Positions 8,784-15,387 of a stretch of 64,000 nt of DNA are shown in pieces; positions within the stretch are counted from its first letter, which is position 1; every line of letters starts with the position of its first letter. The DNA is from an endosymbiont of Escarpia spicata. Lineage in GTDB: Bacteria > Pseudomonadota > Gammaproteobacteria > Chromatiales > Chromatiaceae. The DNA lies in NCBI GenBank assembly GCA_003349915.1, contig QFXE01000021.1:310001-374000 (forward strand), written 5' to 3'. The position numbers and the translations under genes were made by a program. The notes below the pieces were generated by a model. That model did not search any database, was not told the origin of the DNA, and worked only from the letters and a program-made list of their open reading frames with translations.

Positions 8784-9644
8784 ATGAGTCTGATCATCAT
8801 CCTAATCTGCCTGACAGCGGAACGTTTTCTGTTGCACAAACAGGCCTTGCACCAACCGGTTTGGTTCAATGACTACAGCGACTGGTATTATCGTCAGGAG
8901 CTACCTGTCTGGATGCGCAACGGCTTTGGGGGTGTCATCAGCCTGCTGCTGCAACAGCTTTTTGATGTCACTCTGGCCGGTCTGCCTGGCGCACTCTTTG
9001 CCTGCGCCGTACTGCTCTACAGCCTGGGACCCAACGACCTGGACCAGCAGATCAGCCATTTCATCAAGGCCAGAGACGAAGGCGACGAGCAGCATGCCAG
9101 GGGCGTTGCCCGCAACCTGCTCAACGATGAGCCGCCACCGCATGATCCCGCCTACTCTCAGGCGGTCGCTGAGAGCATCCTCATCCAGGCCAACAACCGC
9201 ATATTCGCCGTCATCTTCTGGTTTTTGGTGCTTGGCCCCATTGGTGCACTGCTCTATCGCCTCGCCTCCCGGCTCCCTCTCACCCACACCGCCGGTGAGG
9301 ATCTCGACTTCCATCTCTTCAGCCGACAGTTAGTGTCGATACTCGACTGGATACCCGCCCGTATTACCGCTTTCTCCTATGCTATCGCCGGCAGCTTTGA
9401 AGACGCCATGAACGGCTGGCGCAGCTACAATGAGCAGCGCTTTGACGAATTCAGCGACAGCGCCAGCGGCATCCTGATCTGTACCGGCAGCGGCGCCCTG
9501 CGTCTGGCCAGTGTTTTGGACCGCAATAGAGACGATACAACACACCACCTCTATCTGGTGGAAGCAGCCATGAGCCTTGTCTGGCGATCATTGGTAGTCT
9601 GGGGTGTCATGCTGGGGCTCTTCACCTTTGCCGACTGGTTATGA
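8784..9644 (+). CDS. ampE: AmpE-like inner-membrane protein
   Basis: 286 residues in the AmpE/CobD-like membrane family. Visible are an N-terminal hydrophobic helix ending in ERFLLHKQALH, a second membrane segment around LAGLPGALFACAVLLYSLGP, the soluble YSQAVAESILIQANNRIFAVIFWFLVLGPIGALLYRL segment typical of the family, and a C-terminal helix. AmpE is linked to beta-lactamase induction by its gene neighbourhood with ampD, which holds here (160 bases apart, separated by the repeat). The C terminus overlaps the next gene by four bases. Enzymatic activity is not established. Confidence 0.9.
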   Translation: MSLIIILICLTAERFLLHKQALHQPVWFNDYSDWYYRQELPVWMRNGFGGVISLLLQQLFDVTLAGLPGALFACAVLLYSLGPNDLDQQISHFIKARDEGDEQHARGVARNLLNDEPPPHDPAYSQAVAESILIQANNRIFAVIFWFLVLGPIGALLYRLASRLPLTHTAGEDLDFHLFSRQLVSILDWIPARITAFSYAIAGSFEDAMNGWRSYNEQRFDEFSDSASGILICTGSGALRLASVLDRNRDDTTHHLYLVEAAMSLVWRSLVVWGVMLGLFTFADWL

Positions 9645-10240
9645 ACGGACAGACGACCATCGACCTGCTCAGGCACGGTGAACCCGTGGGTGGGCGCCGC
9701 TACCGGGGACAGATCGACGACCCACTGAGCGACAAGGGTTGGCAGGAGATGTGGCGCGCAGTCTCTGGCGAGACTCCCTGGCAGCAGATCATCAGCTCCC
9801 CACTCAGCCGCTGCCTGGCGTTTGCCGAGGCATTGAGTCAAAAACTGGAGATCCCCCTGCAACAGGACGACCGCCTGAAAGAGGTGGGATTCGGCAACTG
9901 GGAAGGTAAGAGCGGCGCTGAGCTACGAGCGTTAGACCCACAGATTCTCGCCCGCTTCTATCGGGATCCACTGGGAAACCGGCCTGCCGGGGCCGAACCG
10001 CTGGAGGCATTCAGCCAAAGGGTTGCCGCCGCACTCGGTGAAGCCATCGAAACTCATGCCGGCAAACACCTGTTGATCGTCACCCACGCCGGTGTAATTC
10101 GTGCCGCCCTGGCAAACACGATCTCTGCACCGATTGAAACCATGTACCGACTCTCCATCGCCAGTGCCTCATTATCACGCATTCAACTCGACGGCGAGCG
10201 TCCGGCGAGCGTGATGTTTCTGGGCCGGGAAACAATCTGA
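9641..10240 (+). CDS. Histidine phosphatase family protein (CobC/GpmB-like)
   Basis: 199 residues with the RHG catalytic motif near the N terminus (LLRHGEPVGG), the SPLSRCLAFAEAL arginine, the FGNWEGKSGAEL acid loop and the late VTHAGVIRA histidine. These make the 2H phosphatase centre. The RYRGQIDDPLSDKGW spacing resembles alpha-ribazole-5'-phosphate phosphatase of cobalamin synthesis, but no other cobalamin genes are near, so substrate assignment is open. ATG overlaps the AmpE stop (ATGA), implying coupled translation. Confidence 0.88.
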   Translation: MNGQTTIDLLRHGEPVGGRRYRGQIDDPLSDKGWQEMWRAVSGETPWQQIISSPLSRCLAFAEALSQKLEIPLQQDDRLKEVGFGNWEGKSGAELRALDPQILARFYRDPLGNRPAGAEPLEAFSQRVAAALGEAIETHAGKHLLIVTHAGVIRAALANTISAPIETMYRLSIASASLSRIQLDGERPASVMFLGRETI

Positions 10241-10366
10241 CCCGCAACTCAACACTGCCCCAGTAGGCTGTTATCAGCACCCATTCACCTTGAATTGCTG
10301 ACAAATTGATCTATCTCATGGCTAAGATTTAGTATTTAATATATTTCTTATGCTCTAGGAATGAAT

Positions 10367-10395
10367 TTCATTATTCGGAAATAAAAGCCTATAAT
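10367..10395 (+). promoter_or_regulatory. Predicted sigma-70 promoter for the 28-residue peptide gene
   Basis: A perfect TATAAT at 10390-10395 lies 17 bases after a weak -35 (TTCATT, 10367-10372). A transcript starting near 10402 would have a leader of about 20 bases carrying the ribosome site GGAGGGAG before the ATG at 10421. Confidence 0.55.
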
Positions 10396-10420
10396 CAAAA
10401 CTCCTTGGAGGGAGTCAGCC

Positions 10421-10507
10421 ATGACCTGGATACTGTTAGCCATTATTTGCGGCATCGTTCTATCTCTCGGCCTCGAAGAGTTATCCGAGTCGCCGGACGA
10501 CACCTGA
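10421..10507 (+). CDS. Small single-span membrane peptide, 28 residues
   Basis: A short reading frame begins at ATG 10421 after a strong Shine-Dalgarno sequence (GGAGGGAG, 10407-10414) and a good promoter. The product starts MTWILLAIICGIVLSLGLEE and ends in an acidic tail SESPDDT. It would form one transmembrane helix with the acidic end outside the hydrophobic core. Its size and W/G/E pattern recall small subunits such as CydX, but no oxidase genes are adjacent and the resemblance is weak. The 10241-10420 region upstream is otherwise AT-rich and empty. It is convergent with the Rieske fusion gene. Confidence 0.6.
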   Translation: MTWILLAIICGIVLSLGLEELSESPDDT

Positions 10508-10523
10508 AATCATCAGCCTGAGC

Positions 10524-11150
10524 TTACCAGAAAGCCAAAAGACGACCCGCTTCCACTCTGTGCTCAAAACGGCGCAGGGGATGTTTGCCCTTTTCGACAC
10601 ACTCTCCACTCACCACATCGAAGGCCCACTGGTGTTTTGGACAAGTCAGCTTGGTACCCTCAAGCGAGAGGTGTGGAATATCGGTAACCTGGTGCGGACA
10701 GCGACTGTCATAGACCCGTATATCCGCCTCATCCCGGTAGATAAACAGGTGACGTCCCTCCACTTCCAACCAGGTCGTATCCTCCAGCTTTATCTCATCG
10801 AGATCCGCAATATCGTGCCAATCGGCCTCTGCCAACAAAGCCTCCGGACGAAAATCGGGAATATCCATCTCCAATAGAATATCGGTGGCCCAAACGATCT
10901 TCGCCAGCCCAAGTACGGGAAACGCCATCAATAGCGCATCGATCACCTCATTGGGCGTTGCGCCATTGCGTAAGGCACGGGTCAGATATTGCCGAAAGCC
11001 ACCCTCTGTCTGTACCGCAACCTTGGTGATCACAGAAATGAGATCCCGGGTTTTTGTATCCAGATGATCACCTGACTTTTTCAGGAAAGTGAAATAGGCC
11101 GTCATCGCCTCGGGGCGGGCGGCCAACAGATAGTTCATTGCATTGCTCAT
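10524..11150 (-). CDS. Carboxymuconolactone-decarboxylase-like domain fused to Rieske [2Fe-2S] domain
   Basis: 208 residues. Residues about 10-100 form an AhpD/CMD-like helical domain (TRDLISVITKVAVQTEGG ... GATPNEVIDALLM), and residues about 110-208 a Rieske ferredoxin domain with ligands C151, H153 (CPH) and C170, H173 (CPKH). The CMD half lacks the redox CxxC of AhpD-type proteins; at that position the sequence reads TEGG. Rieske domain of this kind transfers electrons to an oxygenase or other partner. No signal peptide. Downstream of the TrmH-type methylase gene on the same strand with a 21-base gap, so possibly co-transcribed. The physiological partner is unknown. Confidence 0.88.
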   Translation of the reverse strand: MSNAMNYLLAARPEAMTAYFTFLKKSGDHLDTKTRDLISVITKVAVQTEGGFRQYLTRALRNGATPNEVIDALLMAFPVLGLAKIVWATDILLEMDIPDFRPEALLAEADWHDIADLDEIKLEDTTWLEVEGRHLFIYRDEADIRVYDSRCPHQVTDIPHLSLEGTKLTCPKHQWAFDVVSGECVEKGKHPLRRFEHRVEAGRLLAFW

Positions 11151-11171
11151 AACTTCACAACTCCAAGTAAT

Positions 11172-11726
11172 TCATTTTGCTCCGTGCTGACGCACGTATT
11201 CGAACATCACGACAGAGGCGGCTACCGCCACATTGAGGCTTTCCACCTGCCCGAATTGTGGAATCGACAGGCAACCGATATCCGGGTAGTCGGAGACCTC
11301 GAAACTGTGTCCCCACTCCTCATGTCCCAATACGAAGGCGCATTTTTCCGGCAGGACAGTATCGACCAGTGATTCCCCACAGGCGGCATCCAGAGTCAAA
11401 ATCCGGTATCCGCGTGCTGTCAGGTCATTGTAGGACGCTTCAAATTTCTCAAAAAAGCGGGCGGGTACTTTTTTGAACGAGCCTTTGGCGGGCGATGGAT
11501 CAAAAGGACCAATATCGACCAGGTGTACCTCATGCGCACCAAAGGCCTCCGCGCTGCGAAAGATCTTCGCCACATTGAAACCCGCTTTCATGCCATCCAT
11601 AACAATAATGAAATCGTGTACGCCGGGTTGGGCCAACAGGTTTCGATTGCGCTGTTTCCTGTAACGAAGCAGTGCGAGATCCCGCGACTCTCTTCGTTCC
11701 CGTTTGGATTTTCTCTGGCGTAACAT
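11172..11726 (-). CDS. SpoU/TrmH-family RNA 2'-O-methyltransferase
   Basis: 184 residues with the knotted SPOUT fold motifs: an early NVAKIFRSAEAFGAHEVHLV (motif 1, N and R residues), the middle FVLGHEEWG (motif 2, with G and E) and C-terminal LSIPQFGQVESLNVAVAASVVMFE (motif 3, S-L-N-V). These bind S-adenosylmethionine and methylate a ribose in tRNA or rRNA. The N terminus is strongly basic (RQRKSKRERRESRD), fitting RNA binding. The exact RNA target cannot be told from the sequence. Confidence 0.9.
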   Translation of the reverse strand: MLRQRKSKRERRESRDLALLRYRKQRNRNLLAQPGVHDFIIVMDGMKAGFNVAKIFRSAEAFGAHEVHLVDIGPFDPSPAKGSFKKVPARFFEKFEASYNDLTARGYRILTLDAACGESLVDTVLPEKCAFVLGHEEWGHSFEVSDYPDIGCLSIPQFGQVESLNVAVAASVVMFEYVRQHGAK

Positions 11727-11828
11727 GGCAATGGTTAAAATCTCAATAAAGGCCCATGATACGGAGAATAATCCACTGAAAACAGATAGAAATTTTGTAA
11801 CAATAGAACGCCATTCAGGAGTAAACCT

Positions 11829-12071
11829 ATGCCCACTTATGATTATTTCTGTTCAGCGAACAGCCGCACCGTCGAAGTCACCCATAAAATGAGTGAGGGT
11901 ATCGCAACATGGGGAGAACTCTGCAACAAGGCAGGCATCGAAACCGACGATACACCCGCCAATGCAACAGTCAAAAGGCTGATCACCGGCGGCGCCATCA
12001 TCAGTAACAGCGGTAGTGAACCCCCTTGCGCGTCTGGCGGGTGTTGCCCAGGCGGCAGCTGCGGACTTTAG
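11829..12071 (+). CDS. FmdB-like small protein with degenerate zinc ribbon
   Basis: 80 residues beginning MPTYDYFC, the classic start of FmdB-type zinc ribbons. In each knuckle only the first cysteine is kept: CSAN (C8) and CNKAG (C32), where FmdB usually has CxxC. The C-terminal tail is rich in cysteine and glycine (CASGGCC, GGSC). No membrane segment. The stop TAG overlaps the first base of a long hairpin, and a cytochrome b gene follows. Function unknown; a metal-binding or assembly role is possible. Confidence 0.7.
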   Translation: MPTYDYFCSANSRTVEVTHKMSEGIATWGELCNKAGIETDDTPANATVKRLITGGAIISNSGSEPPCASGGCCPGGSCGL

Positions 12072-12121
12072 CTCTATCAATATGATAATTACGGGTTCAG
12101 CAATTATCACGTTGATAGAGC
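12071..12121. repeat. Long imperfect palindrome before cytochrome b gene
   Basis: GCTCTATCAA (12071-12080) pairs perfectly with TTGATAGAGC (12112-12121), and after a two-base bulge TGATAATT (12083-12090) pairs with AATTATCA (12102-12109), leaving an 11-base loop. The stem of 18 paired bases starts at the stop codon of the FmdB-like gene and ends four bases before the GTG of the cytochrome gene, so it can form in the mRNA over the ribosome-binding region. No T-tract follows, so it is more likely an operator or a translational or processing hairpin than a terminator. Confidence 0.8.
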
Positions 12122-12125
12122 ACTA

Positions 12126-12788
12126 GTGGAAACCTCCCAAATTACCCGAGTCCGGGTCTGGAGCCGCTGGCTGAGACTCTCCCACTGGGCAATTACCCTT
12201 GCTGTCACAGGTCTACTTTTCAGTGGCTGGTTGAGCAGCGCCGCTCCGGCACTGGAGACAGGCACCCAGGATCTGCATTTTCTCTGCAGCGCCCTGCTGA
12301 TCCCGGCCCTGCTGCTCAGGTTCTACCTACTCTTCTTCGGTCGCGGCACCGATCACATCACAGACTGTGAACCCAATGCACATCGGTTGAGGCAAGCTGC
12401 AGAGGTCCTCCGCTTCTATCTCACCCTGGGGCGCGCTCCGTTACCGAAGTGGTTTGCCCACAATCCACTCTGGGGTCCACTCTATCTGCTGTTGTTTCTG
12501 TTCCTGACCCTCTCTGTCGCCAGCGGGCTGATGCTGCAGAAGGAGATAGTCTTCTTTGCCAACATCAGCCTTCACGATCTGCACCATATCAGCTATCTCT
12601 TCGTCGCCACCTTTGTGCCGCTGCATATACTTGCGGTCTTCAGTCACGATGCGAACAGCAGTGGATCGGATATCTCCGGCATGATCAGTGGCCATCGCAC
12701 CTTTCCAGTAGAACAGCCAAATCAGACCGGTGCCGTTGACACTCAGACGATTACGGTGGATGAGTTGCTGAAAACGCTCAACAAATAA
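12126..12788 (+). CDS. Cytochrome b561/b6-type diheme membrane protein
   Basis: 220 residues, four predicted membrane helices, and histidines placed as in the b-type cytochromes that serve hydrogenases, thiosulfate or formate reductases: RLSHWAITL in helix one, a DLHFLC histidine in helix two, and LHDLHHISYLFVATFVPLHILAVF in the last helices. It would carry electrons between the quinone pool and a periplasmic partner. Start is GTG at 12126. No partner dehydrogenase or c-cytochrome lies next to it. A strong hairpin covers the region just upstream, which may control its translation. Confidence 0.85.
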   Translation: METSQITRVRVWSRWLRLSHWAITLAVTGLLFSGWLSSAAPALETGTQDLHFLCSALLIPALLLRFYLLFFGRGTDHITDCEPNAHRLRQAAEVLRFYLTLGRAPLPKWFAHNPLWGPLYLLLFLFLTLSVASGLMLQKEIVFFANISLHDLHHISYLFVATFVPLHILAVFSHDANSSGSDISGMISGHRTFPVEQPNQTGAVDTQTITVDELLKTLNK

Positions 12789-12796
12789 CTGCGCAC

Positions 12797-12826
12797 CCTA
12801 TCGTGGCGGGGCGCCGCTCCTACCCT
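12797..12826. repeat. GC-rich REP-like palindrome
   Basis: The stretch around TCGTGGCGGGGCGCCGCTCC reads as the reverse of the common REP pattern GTAGGAGCGGCGCCCCGCC. It sits in the 211-base gap between the cytochrome b and pyruvate kinase genes, which otherwise shows no gene. Confidence 0.4.
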
Positions 12827-12999
12827 CTGATTGAGGATTGAATCTAAAGCTGGCACTCGGCATTGAGGCAGAGGATAATGGCTTGTTTCAATTCTCCACT
12901 TACTGCTGAATCTATTCGTCCCGAACGGTCTTAGGGTGCCCCCCAAGATGGATCACATCAACCGGTGACAAGACAGCACTCAACCGGTCCACCACCATC

Positions 13000-14316
13000 A
13001 TGGAAATCCAGAATCCCCTGCGTAAAACCAAGATCATTGCAACCATAGGCCCTGCCTGTGACTCCCTCGAAACCCTCGAAGCAATGATGCAGGCAGGCAT
13101 GAGCGTCGCACGTCTTAATCTCTCCCACGGCAGTTACAATGAGCACAGGGAACGACTGAAACGCATCCGTCTGACCGCTGAGAAGCTGTGCATCAGCGTG
13201 GCCACCATGATCGATACCCGGGGTATCGAGATCCGCACTGGCCGTATTGAAGAGGGCTGGGTCGATCTGACGGTAGGGGATTGTTTCACACTCTTCACCG
13301 ATGGTCGGCTCGGCAACCAGGAGGGAGCTTCGATCACCTACAAAAAGCTGCCCCAGGAGATCGGAGCGGGTACGCCAATCCTGCTCGACGATGGCAACAT
13401 CGAACTCATTTCAGAGCAAGTCGACGAAGATGAGATCCACTGTCGGGTAGTGCTCGGGGGACGACTGGGCGATACGAAGAGCGTCAATCTACCGGAGACC
13501 GAACTCTCCCTGCGTGCCGTCAGCCCAGAGAATCGGGACGACGTGATCCGAGAAATGACCTTCGCCGCCGAGAATGAGGTCGACTATATCGCCGCCTCTT
13601 TTGTACAACACGAGGAAGACGTCACCCTGCTGCGGGAGGTGTTGGCAGACCATGGAGTCAAGATCCCCATCATTGCCAAGATCGAGAATCGTGCTGGGGT
13701 CAACAACCTGGAGGGCATAGTCGCGGCGGCTGACGGCGTGATGGTGGCCCGTGGCGACTTGGGTGTGGAGCTGCCATTGGCGGACGTGCCCGGCACCCAG
13801 AAGAAGATCATCCACATGACCGTCGGCCAGGGCAAACCGGTGGTCACCGCCACCGAGATGCTCGCATCGATGCAGCGCAACCCCAAACCGACCCGCGCCG
13901 AGTCCTACCTGAAAGAGTACGGATATCTGCAGCGGGTGGCGGGCAGCCGCTCGAACATCGTCACGGAGGCGGTCAGCCTTGCCTCCGCCACCATGGCGCA
14001 AGAGCTGGATGCCCGCGCCATCTTCAGCCTCACCGAAACCGGTTTCACCTCGCGCATGGTCTCCCGACGCCGCCCTGACTGCCCGATTCTGGCAATCACC
14101 AGCTCCCGTATCGTTGCCCGCCGCCTCTCTCTCAATTGGGGCGTCTTCCCCATCTGTTTCGAGGGAGAGATCAACGATCAGGCAAAGCTCGACTACGGTC
14201 TGGAGCGCGCTCGTGAGCTGGGCTATGTGGGGGCTGGCGACCTTATCATCGCCACCGCCGGATCAGGCCAGAAGAAAGGCGGCACCGACTCAATCCGGGT
14301 TCTCACTTTGGAGTAA
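13000..14316 (+). CDS. Pyruvate kinase-like protein lacking the SGET catalytic segment
   Basis: 438 residues, shorter than the usual 470-480. The barrel is recognisable: TKIIATIGPAC at the N terminus, ARLNLSHG (substrate and K+ ligands), DTRGIEIRTG (usual DTKGPEIRTG), AKIENRAGVNNL with the catalytic lysine near residue 227, and MVARGDLGVELP. After the conserved NPKPTRAE (about residues 294-301) the family normally has a helix and then DAVMLSGET with a catalytic threonine; here only about 13 residues (SYLKEYG...) separate TRAE from the next recognisable segment (IVTEAV), so roughly ten residues including SGET are missing. Reading the region in the other frames does not restore the motif. It may be inactive, regulatory or a divergent paralogue. 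The start has no clear ribosome site. Confidence 0.85.
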   Translation: MEIQNPLRKTKIIATIGPACDSLETLEAMMQAGMSVARLNLSHGSYNEHRERLKRIRLTAEKLCISVATMIDTRGIEIRTGRIEEGWVDLTVGDCFTLFTDGRLGNQEGASITYKKLPQEIGAGTPILLDDGNIELISEQVDEDEIHCRVVLGGRLGDTKSVNLPETELSLRAVSPENRDDVIREMTFAAENEVDYIAASFVQHEEDVTLLREVLADHGVKIPIIAKIENRAGVNNLEGIVAAADGVMVARGDLGVELPLADVPGTQKKIIHMTVGQGKPVVTATEMLASMQRNPKPTRAESYLKEYGYLQRVAGSRSNIVTEAVSLASATMAQELDARAIFSLTETGFTSRMVSRRRPDCPILAITSSRIVARRLSLNWGVFPICFEGEINDQAKLDYGLERARELGYVGAGDLIIATAGSGQKKGGTDSIRVLTLE

Positions 14317-14360
14317 TCTCCGTTGGAGTTGCCGGTTCCGCTGCGATTAAACCCGCCTAA

Positions 14361-14390
14361 GTAGGCCCGATCAAGCGCAGCGGACCGGGC
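14361..14390. repeat. REP-like hairpin, second copy
   Basis: Contains the same core TCAAGCGYAGCGGA as the element in ampD, here flanked by GCCCG (14365-14369) and CGGGC (14386-14390). It lies between the convergent pyruvate kinase and SIMPL genes and may act as a transcription or mRNA-decay barrier for both. Confidence 0.6.
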
Positions 14391-14405
14391 ATTCCAGCAG
14401 GCCGT

Positions 14406-15110
14406 TCAGGGCGTCAGTTCCACCACGCCGCTGACGCTCACGCGCACTGTCTGACTACCCGCCTCGATCGCGGGCGCCGGCATGGCGTCCGCAGACATCT
14501 CCATCGCAGCCATGCGCATCATCTTGGGTCTTGGGGTGTGATCAGAGGTGTTGATATTGATCTGCACCAGCCGGTAGCCGGGACGCTCCCAGGCTTTGGC
14601 AACCATTTCGGCCCGAGCGCGGAAATCGGCCAGCGCCTGCTGAATCAGTTCATCCTGAGATGATTTGCGCTTCTCCGGCGAGACCTGGTAGCTGATCGAC
14701 TCCACCGCCAACCGCTTCTGCAACTCTCCAATCAGGTTACTGAGTGCTGCACTGTTCAGGCTCTCCAGCCGCAGCGACTGCTTCACCCGCCAGCCCTGAA
14801 GGACCTGTTTGCGATAGATCGGGTCAGTTCGGTAGTCCAGGGTCTGGACCTTGATATCAGCAGTCTGCTTTGCCATATCCAAGGCCCAGCCGAGGTTCTG
14901 ATTCACCTCGCGCGCGAGCTTCGTGGTATTTGCCCCCTCCTTCTGGGAGTAGAGCACCGCCACCAGCGTATCATTGCCCACCTTCGTCTCTGCATTCACC
15001 GAGAGGGTGACCCGATCGTAGGTAGGGTCCTTATCTTCCGCCCAAGCCGGAGAGACCGATATCACCAGCAGAAAGCCGGTTATCAATTGTTGGATGTTCA
15101 AATTCCTCAT
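14406..15110 (-). CDS. SIMPL domain (DUF541) periplasmic protein
   Basis: 234 residues with a clear signal peptide (MRNLNIQQLITGFLLVISVSPAWA, cut before EDK). The mature part has the SIMPL pattern: beta-strand TLSVNAETKVGNDTLVA, the helix with DIKVQTLDYRTDPIY, YQVSPEKR, a strand RLVQININTS and a final VSVSGVVEL. Family members are periplasmic or outer-membrane associated and of unclear function. It is a single gene between two repeat elements. Confidence 0.9.
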   Translation of the reverse strand: MRNLNIQQLITGFLLVISVSPAWAEDKDPTYDRVTLSVNAETKVGNDTLVAVLYSQKEGANTTKLAREVNQNLGWALDMAKQTADIKVQTLDYRTDPIYRKQVLQGWRVKQSLRLESLNSAALSNLIGELQKRLAVESISYQVSPEKRKSSQDELIQQALADFRARAEMVAKAWERPGYRLVQININTSDHTPRPKMMRMAAMEMSADAMPAPAIEAGSQTVRVSVSGVVELTP

Positions 15111-15206
15111 GACTTGCTCCTTGTTTTCAGCTACGGCATTCTGATCGTTAAAAAGTTCAGTCAGAACATAACTGTTCAGATCTTCATTTAAACAATTCGT
15201 CTTTCT

Positions 15207-15360
15207 GTAGGTCGGGTTAGATGCGTACGGCGCTGAGCTTGAATTTCAGCACTTGACTTGCCGCGCATCGTAACCCGACGCTGTTTTGTCGGATTACGTC
15301 GCGCATGAAGTATTGTGCCAGACTCCAGTTTTGTACTATTGCGCGTCTAATCCGACCTAC
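15207..15360. repeat. MITE/REP-like compound inverted repeat, 154 bp
   Basis: The ends GTAGGTCGGGTTAGATGCG and (C)GCGTCTAATCCGACCTAC are imperfect mirrors (17 of 20 bases). Inside, TAACCCGAC and GTCGGATTA form a second inverted pair. The 'GTAGGTCGG.TTAG' type is a widely scattered intergenic repeat in proteobacteria. It fills most of the gap between SIMPL and the MscS gene. Confidence 0.65.
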
Positions 15361-15387
15361 GCCTATCGGGGACTCTAATATGTTCAG

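Noticed and set aside
9641-10240. Firm assignment of the histidine phosphatase as CobC.
   Set aside because: Motifs fit the family, but no cobalamin pathway genes are adjacent, so only the family name is given.
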